Assembly: GCA_900197615.1 (NCBI GenBank)
Contig: FZLR01000004.1
Span: forward strand, 1-62,592
Origin: Rhodospirillaceae bacterium Spongia-Bin9
Lineage (GTDB): Bacteria; Pseudomonadota; Alphaproteobacteria; Bin65
Direction of reading: 5' to 3'
Length of the DNA stretch: 62,592 bases
A program made the translations under genes and the position numbers. The notes beneath the pieces are model-generated. The model was not told the DNA's origin and did not search any database. It worked only from the letters and a program-made list of their open reading frames with translations. Shown here piece after piece: positions 39,836 to 48,118 of this stretch; within the stretch, counting starts at the first letter, position 1; the number at the start of each line of letters is the position of its first letter.

Positions 39836-42190
39836 TCATCCTCGCACCTCTTCCAGCGCCCGCCACACCGCATGCGGCGTCAGCGGCATGTCCAGGGCCG
39901 TCACGCCGTCCTCCGCCAGCGCGTCCAGCACAGCGTTGATGACGGTCGGCGGCGAGGCTGCGGTCGGGCCCTCGGCGATGCCCTTGACGCCGAGCGGGTT
40001 GTCGTCGCCCGGCACCGGGTTGAAGGCCGTATCGACCGGCGGCATGTCGTCAGCCCGGGGCAGGCAGAAATCCATGAAGCTGCCGCTGAGCAGCTGCCCG
40101 GTGCCGGATTCGTAGACGGTGTTCTCCATCAGCGCCTGGCCGACGCCCATGGCGATACCGCCATGCAACTGCCCGGCCGCGAGCAGGGGATTGATCACCT
40201 TGCCGGGGTCGGAGACCACGACGTAGCGGTCGAGCCAAACCCGGCCGGTCTCGGGATCGACCTCGACCTCGCACAGATGGCAGCCGCTGGGATAGCTCAT
40301 CCCCGGCACTTCGAAGCGTTGCTCGATATGGAGCGGCGCGCCCTGCGCCTCGGCTGCCGCCGCCACGGCGAACAGGGAGACCGCGCGGTCCGTGCCGCGC
40401 ACACCGTAGGCCCCGCCGGCAAAGCCGATATCCGCGTCGGCCGCTTCCAACAGCTCGGCCGCCACCGGCTTGCCGGCGTCGATAATCGACAGCGCGCCGT
40501 TATGGACCGCTCCGCCGCCGATGCGCATGGTGCGCGAGCCGTGGGAGCCGGCGCCTTCCGCGATCCGGCCGGTGTCGCCGTCCTCGACGATCACCCGGTC
40601 CGGCGCCACGCCCAGCAGATCGGCGACGATCTGGCCGAACACGGTGGCGTGGCCCATGCCGCAATCCTGGCTGCCGACCAGCGCCCGGACCCGGCCCTCC
40701 TCCGGACCTTCGGCCTCGACCCGCATATCGACGAACTCGGAGAGCGCGCCGCCGGCGTTCTCGACATAGGTCGTGACCGACCGGCCCCGGCGCAATCCAC
40801 GGGCCGCCGAGGCTGCCCGGCGCGCGGCGAAGCCGTCCCAGCCGATCCTGTCGAGCCCGGCTTCCAGGCTGCCGAAAAAGTCGTTGCGCTGGTAGCGCGC
40901 GCCGGTCGGGGAGTCCCACGGCATGTCGGCGAGCGGAATCAGGTTGCGTCGGCGCAATTCCACCCGGTCGATGCCCATCTCGCGCGCCGCCGCGTCGATC
41001 AGCCGTTCCAGCGCCAGCGTCGCCTCGGCCCGGGCGATGCCGCGATAGGCGGCGATCGGTGCGGTGTTGGTAAAGACGCCGGTAATCTCGAAGCGGTGGG
41101 CCGGGATGCGGTAGGGCCCGCAGATCATCGGCGACATCCACGCCACGATGACGTGCGGCGCGCGGTTCACCCAATAGGCGCCGTGCCACCATTCCGCCTT
41201 GACGTCGATGGCGGTAATACGGCCGTTGGCGTCGAGCGCCATGCGGGCGTGCAGGTTCTGGCTGCGCGACTGGGTATCGGTGAGGAAGGCCTCGCTGCGG
41301 CTGGCGATCCAGCGCACCGGCCGGCCGAGGTCGCGCGCCGCGGCCAGGGCAACGATGAATTCGGGATAGGTCAGGTTGCGCGCGCCGAACCCGCCGCCGG
41401 TGTCCGGCACGATGACCCGCAGATCGTCCCGGCCGATGCCCAGACAGCCGGCGACGGTGGCACGCATGCTGTGGCCGGACTGGCAACCCGCGCGCAGTGT
41501 GAATTTGCCGTCGCTATAGTCGGCGAGCGCGCCACGCGGCTCCATGAAGGCGGCGGTCGAGCGGGTAAAGACGATATCCTGCGCGACGATCCGTTCCGCC
41601 GCTGCGAAAGCCGCATCGGTTGCGGCCGCGTCCCCCGCCGCCCAGGCGAAGGACCGGTTGTCGGCCGCATCGGGCCAGATCGCTTCAGCACCGTCGGCCA
41701 GGGAATCTTCCAACGTGCCCAGCGCCGGCAGGGAATCGTAGTCGACCTCGACCAGTTCCGCCGCTTCCAGGGCAGCCGCTTCGGTCTCGGCAACGACGAA
41801 GGCGACGGCCTCCCCGGCGAAGCGCACCCGGCCCTCCGCCAGCGGATACAGCGGGGCATCGGCGATCGGCCGCAGGGTCTCGCCGGCCGGCAGCGGCTCG
41901 CCGGCGCCGGTCGGCAGGGGCAGCACGCCGGCGGCTCTCAGGTCCGCCGCGGTGTAGACTGCCAGAACGCCCGGAACGGCCAGCGCCGCCGCGGTATCGA
42001 TGGCGCCGAGTTCGGCGTGGGCGTGCGGCGAGCGCACGAAGATCGCATGAACCTCGCCGGGCAGCGACAGATCGGCGGTGAACGTGCCGTCCCCGGTCAG
42101 GAAGGCGCGGTCCTCGACGCGCCGCATCGGGGCGCCGATCAGGGGCGTGGTTTCGGGTGCGGTTTCCCCGGAGGATTCGGTCGTTGTCAT
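39836..42190 (-). CDS. Molybdenum hydroxylase large subunit (xanthine dehydrogenase/CoxL family)
   Basis: 784 residues from ATG 42190. Binds the molybdopterin cofactor in aldehyde oxidase / CO-dehydrogenase-like enzymes. Seen: GAPMRRVEDRAFLTGDGTF at the start, VPDTGGGFGARN, AYRGIARAEATLALERLID, GSQDCGMGH and the catalytic Glu in GIAEGPTAASPPTVINAV. The medium FAD and small Fe-S subunits are not in the window, so partners must lie elsewhere. Substrate unknown. Confidence 0.92.
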   Translation of the reverse strand: MTTTESSGETAPETTPLIGAPMRRVEDRAFLTGDGTFTADLSLPGEVHAIFVRSPHAHAELGAIDTAAALAVPGVLAVYTAADLRAAGVLPLPTGAGEPLPAGETLRPIADAPLYPLAEGRVRFAGEAVAFVVAETEAAALEAAELVEVDYDSLPALGTLEDSLADGAEAIWPDAADNRSFAWAAGDAAATDAAFAAAERIVAQDIVFTRSTAAFMEPRGALADYSDGKFTLRAGCQSGHSMRATVAGCLGIGRDDLRVIVPDTGGGFGARNLTYPEFIVALAAARDLGRPVRWIASRSEAFLTDTQSRSQNLHARMALDANGRITAIDVKAEWWHGAYWVNRAPHVIVAWMSPMICGPYRIPAHRFEITGVFTNTAPIAAYRGIARAEATLALERLIDAAAREMGIDRVELRRRNLIPLADMPWDSPTGARYQRNDFFGSLEAGLDRIGWDGFAARRAASAARGLRRGRSVTTYVENAGGALSEFVDMRVEAEGPEEGRVRALVGSQDCGMGHATVFGQIVADLLGVAPDRVIVEDGDTGRIAEGAGSHGSRTMRIGGGAVHNGALSIIDAGKPVAAELLEAADADIGFAGGAYGVRGTDRAVSLFAVAAAAEAQGAPLHIEQRFEVPGMSYPSGCHLCEVEVDPETGRVWLDRYVVVSDPGKVINPLLAAGQLHGGIAMGVGQALMENTVYESGTGQLLSGSFMDFCLPRADDMPPVDTAFNPVPGDDNPLGVKGIAEGPTAASPPTVINAVLDALAEDGVTALDMPLTPHAVWRALEEVRG

Positions 42191-42336
42191 ACCGTCGGAT
42201 TTAAGGCCGCGGCGCGGCCGGCGACAGTCGCCTTTCTGGCGCGCCCGCCCGGCATCCAAGCACCGCCCCGACGTCACCGGGGGCGCGACCCGGCTGCCGG
42301 TTGACCTTTGTCCCGGCCGGGGCCTTTCTCGCCGCC

Positions 42337-43551
42337 ATGAGCACGACCGACCCCTCCGCCGCCGCTACCCCGCGTCCCGGCCTGCCGCTCGACGGCGTCC
42401 GCGTCCTCGATCTCACGACCATCGTCTACGGCCCCTACGCCACGCAGACCCTGGGCGATTTCGGCGCCGAGGTCGTCAAGGTCGAAGCGCCGGGCGGCGA
42501 CGCCATGCGCCAGATGGGGCCGCGGCGCAGCCCGCGCATGGCCGCGGTGTTCCTGGGCATGAACCGCAACAAGAAAAGCATCGTGCTCGACCTCAAGCGC
42601 AAAGCCGCCCAGGAGGCCCTGTGGCGGCTGATCGATAGCGCCGATGTCTTCGTGCACAATATCCGGCCGCAAAAGATCCTGAAGCTGGGCTTCGACCCAG
42701 ACGCGGTCATGGCGCGCAACCCCGGCATCGTCTACGCCGGGCTCTACGGCTATCGAGACGGCGGCCCCTATGCCGGCCAACCGGCCTATGACGACGTGAT
42801 CCAGGGCCAGGCCGGGCTTGCCGGCACGTTCCTGGCGCGGGACGGTGCGCCCAGCCTGATCCCGACCATCGCCGCCGACAAGATTTCCGGCCTGCTGGCG
42901 GTCAGCGGCATGCTGGCCGCCCTGCTGCAGCGCTTCCGGACCGGCCGGGGAGTCTATGTCGAGACCGCCATGTTCGAAGGCGTGGCCAGCTTCACCCTGG
43001 CCGAGCACCAGTACGGTGCGATCTTCTCGCCACCCATGACGCCGCCGGGCTATCCGCGCGTGCTCTCGCCCCATCGCCGGCCCCAGCCGACCGCCGACGG
43101 CTTCATCTGCCTGCTGGCCTATACCGACGAACAGTGGCGCCGCTTCTGGGACCTGGTCGACCGGCCGGAGATGATGCAGGACCCGCGCTTCCTGACGATC
43201 GGCGACCGGCTGAACCATGTCGATCCGCTGTACGGCGAATCGGGCAAGGAGCTGGTCAAGAAAAGCTCGGCCGAATGGCTCGACCTGCTGCGCCGGGCCG
43301 AGATTCCCTGCGGCCCGGTCAACACGCTCGAAGACCTCTATGCCGACCCGCACCTCGCCGCGACCGGCTTCTTCCGGCGGTACGAGCATCCGACCGAAGG
43401 ATCGATGGAGATCCCGGACACCGCCTTCCGCTTCGACCGCGCGCCCCTGCCGGTCCGACTCGGCCAGCCGCAACTCGGCGAGCATACCGAAGCGCTGCTC
43501 AGCGAAGCTGGCTTCGACGCCGGCGAGATCGCGGAGATCGTGGACGGGTGA
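42337..43551 (+). CDS. CaiB/BaiF family CoA transferase (class III)
   Basis: 404 residues from ATG 42337. Moves CoA between acids via an aspartyl intermediate. Seen: VLDLTTIVYGPYATQTLGDFGAEVVKVE, given here around its TLGDFGAEV core, NRNKKSIVLDLK, QGQAGLAG and HRRPQPTADGFICL. It is the last ordinary metabolic gene before the IS remnant and the RiPP cluster. Confidence 0.92.
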   Translation: MSTTDPSAAATPRPGLPLDGVRVLDLTTIVYGPYATQTLGDFGAEVVKVEAPGGDAMRQMGPRRSPRMAAVFLGMNRNKKSIVLDLKRKAAQEALWRLIDSADVFVHNIRPQKILKLGFDPDAVMARNPGIVYAGLYGYRDGGPYAGQPAYDDVIQGQAGLAGTFLARDGAPSLIPTIAADKISGLLAVSGMLAALLQRFRTGRGVYVETAMFEGVASFTLAEHQYGAIFSPPMTPPGYPRVLSPHRRPQPTADGFICLLAYTDEQWRRFWDLVDRPEMMQDPRFLTIGDRLNHVDPLYGESGKELVKKSSAEWLDLLRRAEIPCGPVNTLEDLYADPHLAATGFFRRYEHPTEGSMEIPDTAFRFDRAPLPVRLGQPQLGEHTEALLSEAGFDAGEIAEIVDG

Positions 43552-43575
43552 GCGGGATCGCCGATCCGCAGCTCC

Positions 43576-43776
43576 CGGCGCGCGATCAGCGAGTGGATCG
43601 GCTTCTACAACACCCAGAGGCCGCACTCGGCGCTGGGCGGACGGACGCCGGCCGAGGCATACCGGGGCGACACGCCTGTGGATACGATGGACAAGCCGCT
43701 TCGCGCCTTGACCACATCCCCACAGGCGCAACAGCAGCAACAGGAAGATCGATTCAAGGGGATTCTGGCGGCCTGA
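43576..43776 (+). pseudogene. IS3-family transposase C-terminal remnant
   Basis: In frame: AISEWIGFYNTQRPHSALGG then RTPAEAYRG, the terminal part of the IS3-group DDE integrase core, then a Gln-rich tail ending at TGA 43774. No catalytic DDE part precedes it: only about 67 codons survive. The sequence that follows (about 43778-43840, CCTAACTCAG... CTGTCCGAAAAGGCGAGACCACCTC) resembles an IS3-type end. Confidence 0.8.
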
Positions 43777-43777
43777 A

Positions 43778-43840
43778 CTCCAACCGGAATACACCCTAAC
43801 TCAGCCGTCAGGCTGTCCGAAAAGGCGAGACCACCTCAAA
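43778..43840. mobile_element. Probable right end of an IS3-type element
   Basis: CACCCTAACTCAGC and CTGTCCGAAAAGGCGAGACC lie directly after the transposase remnant, as terminal sequences do in IS3-group elements. No matching left end was found in the window. Confidence 0.45.
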
Positions 43841-43888
43841 CCTCGGATAGTTCGAATTTCTGGCGATCGAAGGCGGGAAGACGGCAGT

Positions 43889-46279
43889 TCAGGACGCCTG
43901 CCCGGCCCGCTTAGCAGAACTCCGGTCCAGCGCCGTCAGCAGTGCCGGCAGGAGCGACAGGTCGGCAATCAGCGCAAAGGCGATAATCATCGCGGTCAGG
44001 ACCCCGACCTGTGCGGTGGGAATGAATGGAGAAAACACGAGGATCAGGAATCCGGCCACCAGCACGACCGTTGTCGTGAACAGCGCCCGGCCGGCCGTGT
44101 CGAAGGTCTGGCGCACCGCTTCTTCGGGGTCCAGGCCGTATTCGCGTCGCGCACGGCGGTACTTGGCGAGGAAATGCACCGTATCGTCCACGACGATGCC
44201 GACGGTCATTGCCACCACGACGGACAGCGAGAGACCCACCTGTCCGACCGTCAACCCCCAGACGCCGAAGCCCAGCACGGCGGGAACCAGATTGGGAACG
44301 ATGCTGATCAGGCCCAACCGCAGCGACCGCAAGGCGAACAGGAGAATGGCGGAAATGGCCAGGAGCACGACTATTGTCCCTACCAGCATGGCGCGGATGT
44401 TGCGCTGTCCGATGTAGGCGAACAGAGCTGCGGGACCGGTGCTGTTGACGCTGGCTACATGGGACGCGTTTTCCTTTAGCCAGGCTTCGGCACGCGCGTT
44501 CAGGTCGAGCAGTTCTTGGGAGTCGAGCGTTTCCGCCGAAACCGTCATGCGCGTGGCCGATCTGGATCTGTCGATCTGGTTGTTCAGGTCCAGGCCCTGC
44601 GGAAGCGAGAGCTCGTAGAGCAGCAGGTATTGTGCCGCCAGTTCCCGGCTATCCGGAATCCGGTAGGCGGCAGGGTCGTCGCTGTGCATGCTCTTGTTGA
44701 GCTGACGGAAAGTGTCGGTGATGACCGCCACATGGCGTACGGGGGGCTGTTTCCGGTACCACTCGGCGAACTTCGAAACCTCGGTAAGGAAAGGAGGATC
44801 GGTAACACCGCCCTCGTCAGATGCATGCAGCGAGTATTCGAGCAGGGTATTACCGCTCAAGCGCTCGTCCATAAAGTCCGTATCCTGCCGAAACTCGACA
44901 CTCTTGTCGAAGAAATGAACGAGGACATCGTTTAGCTCGTTGCGCGGAACGGCCAGAAGCATCGCGGCCACAATCGCCAACCACCCCCAAATCAGCGCCT
45001 TCCTGTGGCGCAGCACGGAATCCGCAAGAATTTTCATTGTCGGACCGCGGAACCGGCGCTCCTTCGGGGCGCGAATGGGGAGAAGCGAGAGCAGAGCCGG
45101 CAAAAAAGTGACGGAAAGAATAAAGGATGCGGCGATACCGAAAGCGACGAAGATACCGAGATGACGGTAGGGCGGTACTTCGGAAAAGTTCATGCTCAAA
45201 AAGCCGAGCGCCGTCGTCAGGCTCGCCAGAAATACCGGATGCAGGTTGAGCCTGACGGATTCAACGATAGCGTCGTGTTTGGAATCTCCGGCACGCAGAC
45301 GTTGCTGCAAAGTCACCAGCAGGTGCACGCAGTTCGCTACGACAATCATCAGCACGATGGTCGGCGCCGGCGAAATGGGCGGCGAAAACGGTAAACCAAC
45401 CCAAAAACCCAGGCCCATCGACGCGAGAATGGAAAGGACGATGACCGCTCCGGTCGCCGCCACTCCTGCCCAGCTCCGGATGAGGACGCCGAGGATCAGG
45501 GCCATGAGCAGGAGGCTCGCCGGCAGGAAGATCATCTGGCTGCCGATCGAAGCCTCCAGAAAAGTTTGGTTGATCATGACCGTGCCGACGATGCGAAGAT
45601 CGATGCCGGGAAATCGCTTTTCTGCCTCTGCAGATACCGATCGGGCGAATTCGGCGACTTCGGCCACGGCCTCCAACAGGCCCTCTTCCGGCATTTCGAC
45701 GGTGACGTTTACAACGCTGACATCGCTGTTCCTGGCCAGAATACTGCCTGCGATACGCGGGTCGGACAAAGCAATGGCACGAATTCGCGAGCGCGCTCCG
45801 GCTTGGGCCAGGTCTTGAGGATCGACCAGGTTCCGCACATATAAATCGTCACCATCGGCGGTCGTGTGCTGAAAATTGGTGAGCGAGTCGACGCGTCTCG
45901 AATACGGTGTCTTCCAGGCTCTTTTTGTGAGCCATACGGCAGCCGAGAGCGCCTTTTGCGACGTTGCGTCACCGTCGTCCGGAACGATCAGGAACGCGAC
46001 GTTGTCGTTTTTCCCGTAGGTGTTTTCCAGCGCTTCGAGTGCCAGAAGCTGCGGATTGTCTTCGTCGAAGAAAATGCGGTAGTTGGCGGAAAATTCGAGC
46101 AAGGCAATGCCGCCTGACGCGATTGCAGCGAAGAACAGTGCAGTCAGGATGACCAGCCAGCGGGCCGCGATCACCCGTCGGGCAAATCGCTTTGCGAATT
46201 GCTCTCCTACTATGCTGAGTTTGTCCACAGGACTCGCGCCACCAATTACGAATGCCCTTGGCGGGCAAGCGGCGCGCAA
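43889..46279 (-). CDS. RND/MMPL-family exporter
   Basis: 796 residues from ATG 46279; GTG 46228 is another possible start. Two halves, each with a large periplasmic loop and a bundle of about five hydrophobic segments. Seen: a membrane anchor near 38-60, then SLLLMALILGVLIRSWAG, and in the second half SVVVAMTVGIVVDDTVHFLAKYRR, which has the Asp pair used for proton relay. It resembles the hydrophobe/lipid-exporting MMPL and HpnN-like group rather than AcrB. It stands alone on the minus strand, just left of the RiPP genes, so a role in exporting the cluster's product is possible but unproven. Confidence 0.9.
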   Translation of the reverse strand: MRAACPPRAFVIGGASPVDKLSIVGEQFAKRFARRVIAARWLVILTALFFAAIASGGIALLEFSANYRIFFDEDNPQLLALEALENTYGKNDNVAFLIVPDDGDATSQKALSAAVWLTKRAWKTPYSRRVDSLTNFQHTTADGDDLYVRNLVDPQDLAQAGARSRIRAIALSDPRIAGSILARNSDVSVVNVTVEMPEEGLLEAVAEVAEFARSVSAEAEKRFPGIDLRIVGTVMINQTFLEASIGSQMIFLPASLLLMALILGVLIRSWAGVAATGAVIVLSILASMGLGFWVGLPFSPPISPAPTIVLMIVVANCVHLLVTLQQRLRAGDSKHDAIVESVRLNLHPVFLASLTTALGFLSMNFSEVPPYRHLGIFVAFGIAASFILSVTFLPALLSLLPIRAPKERRFRGPTMKILADSVLRHRKALIWGWLAIVAAMLLAVPRNELNDVLVHFFDKSVEFRQDTDFMDERLSGNTLLEYSLHASDEGGVTDPPFLTEVSKFAEWYRKQPPVRHVAVITDTFRQLNKSMHSDDPAAYRIPDSRELAAQYLLLYELSLPQGLDLNNQIDRSRSATRMTVSAETLDSQELLDLNARAEAWLKENASHVASVNSTGPAALFAYIGQRNIRAMLVGTIVVLLAISAILLFALRSLRLGLISIVPNLVPAVLGFGVWGLTVGQVGLSLSVVVAMTVGIVVDDTVHFLAKYRRARREYGLDPEEAVRQTFDTAGRALFTTTVVLVAGFLILVFSPFIPTAQVGVLTAMIIAFALIADLSLLPALLTALDRSSAKRAGQAS

Positions 46280-46723
46280 AGTATCATTGCAACCGAATCC
46301 TTATGGCCAGGTTGCCAACGGGCTAATTCGCAGCCAAGAAGCCGACGACTCTGAGAGCAGTCCAACTCACACCATATGCTCCTAACTCACTGAGTCCGGA
46401 GCAATGTCGATCGAGGCATTAACTGTCCTCGGCAGCGCAGACTGAAGATCAATCAGCGGCAAGGTATGGTCCGCCGGGGCGCGATGTCAACGGCTTTGCC
46501 CAGCTTCTGCAGAGCCCATGCATAGCCGATCGTCGTTCATCGAATCGGTCAATGTTCGGCTCTTGGAAGAAGGATCGCCCGGTCGCGGATGCGATCGAAC
46601 AGGCCTGCCGATATGGCCGCCCGACTCCCCACGTTCCGCATATCGCCCAGCGTGGTAGAAATACCGTCAATGCACTAACATTCCATACGGACCAGGCAAC
46701 CGGGCCGGTCAGCGGAGCTAATC
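46280..46723. other. Divergent regulatory gap
   Basis: 444 bases between the RND gene (minus) and the halogenase-like gene (plus). AT content is higher than around it. One open frame (46552-46818) crosses into the next gene in another frame and lacks any recognisable feature. I see no clear promoter. Confidence 0.5.
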
Positions 46724-47989
46724 ATGGGCAAGAATTCTCTGCGGAAAATTGCAGTTGTCGGGCGAGGTACCGCGGGGTCCCTGGCGGCCGCCAGCGTAAC
46801 GCGTCTTCACCCCGATAGCGACTACGAGTTACACCATATATACGACTCGCGTATCCCCATCATCGGTGTGGGCGAAGGCAGTTGGCCGAGCCTGGTCCAG
46901 GAATTGCGACAACTGACGGATTTGCCCCATGAAACCGTCCAGCAGCGCTTGAACGGAACCCGCAAGTACGGCGTTGCGTTCGAGGGATGGGGCCGGCGCA
47001 ATCGGGACTTTACCCACTATTTCACGCCGCAACAGGTGTCCTACGCCTACCATCTGTCTGCCGACGTGTTGACAGACCTGCTGCACGAAAGCACGCGCGC
47101 GCGCCACATCGACGCGAAAGTTCTCGATATCGCGAGGGTGGAGGATGGCGCGCAGGTGGAATTCGAGGGCCGGGCCCCGGAGCGCTATGACCTGGTCTTC
47201 GATGCCCGCGGGTTTCCCCGAGATCTCCAACCCGACCGGCACATCGATATTTCCTTCATCCCCACCAATACGGCCGTCATCCGCCGCTGTCCGGCGATCG
47301 TCGAAGAAGAGCGGGCCGGGCCGGTTCTGCAACATACCTATACCCGTGCGGTTGCGCGTCCGCACGGTTGGATTTTCGTCATTCCGCTAACCGTACACAC
47401 GTCCTACGGCTACATATTCAACCGCGATGTAACCGACGTCGAAGAGGTCGAATTGGACTTCGATTCGTTCCTCGAAACCGATGGCGTATCGGAATTCGAG
47501 CAACGCGCCGTCATTCCGTTTCCCAATTTCGTCCACCGTCGGATCTACAACGGCGCGGTGGCCCGCATCGGCAATGCAGCTGCCTTCATGGAGCCCCTCG
47601 AAGCCACGGCGATCGTATCCGCACAATTGCAGATAGGGATGGTTCTCCACATACGTTTCAATCGTTCGGCAGAGACCGTTGAGCGCGACGCGCCGACCGT
47701 CAATCGCTTCCTGATCGGCACCGTCCTCCGCTACGGCCTGTTCGTCGGCTGGCACTATTCCTGCGGCTCCAAATACGATAGCGAATTTTGGCGCTACGCT
47801 CGCGACCGCGCCTGGCCGCAACATCGCGAGGCAGCGGATCCGGAGGTGGTGGGCTGCGATGCGCTCCGCAAATTCGACGAAATGATGGGACTGTTGAACA
47901 GGCCGGTCATCGACAAGGCGGACTGGGATCGAATGTGTGGAGTCCCTCTCACCAGCTATGCCCAGATGTCCCAGGGTCTCGGCTATTAG
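46724..47989 (+). CDS. Flavin-dependent tryptophan-halogenase-like protein
   Basis: 421 residues, shorter than the ~510-540 of tryptophan halogenases. Seen: dinucleotide-binding GRGTAG at 13-18, GVGEGSWPSL at 48-57, Lys81 in RKYGVAFEGWG, which aligns with the hypohalite-transfer Lys (KxxxxF spacing), GWIFVIPL at 215-222 in the place of the WxWxIP motif (second Trp is Phe) and FMEPLEATAI at 288-297 with Glu293 in the position of the second active-site residue. It could halogenate or otherwise oxidise an indole. In this cluster the obvious indole is the C-terminal Trp of the precursor. No signal peptide; cytoplasmic. Confidence 0.85.
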   Translation: MGKNSLRKIAVVGRGTAGSLAAASVTRLHPDSDYELHHIYDSRIPIIGVGEGSWPSLVQELRQLTDLPHETVQQRLNGTRKYGVAFEGWGRRNRDFTHYFTPQQVSYAYHLSADVLTDLLHESTRARHIDAKVLDIARVEDGAQVEFEGRAPERYDLVFDARGFPRDLQPDRHIDISFIPTNTAVIRRCPAIVEEERAGPVLQHTYTRAVARPHGWIFVIPLTVHTSYGYIFNRDVTDVEEVELDFDSFLETDGVSEFEQRAVIPFPNFVHRRIYNGAVARIGNAAAFMEPLEATAIVSAQLQIGMVLHIRFNRSAETVERDAPTVNRFLIGTVLRYGLFVGWHYSCGSKYDSEFWRYARDRAWPQHREAADPEVVGCDALRKFDEMMGLLNRPVIDKADWDRMCGVPLTSYAQMSQGLGY

Positions 47990-48118
47990 CCGCGGTCCCG
48001 AAACTCTCTTCGGAGGCTCAACTGCGAGAGCTTCTGCGCCGACGTCCGCATTCTCGGGAGCCGCGCCTTTCCAGCACCCTGTTGCGGCCCTTCGATCTTC
48101 AGGCTTCTTGTCCGCCCC

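Noticed and set aside
39761..42304. Plus-strand frame of 847 codons
   Set aside because: Antisense to the molybdenum hydroxylase gene, which shows clear family motifs.
46552..46818. 88-codon frame before the halogenase-like gene, considered as a second precursor
   Set aside because: No leader-like segment, no Gly-Gly-type site, and it runs into the next gene in another frame.
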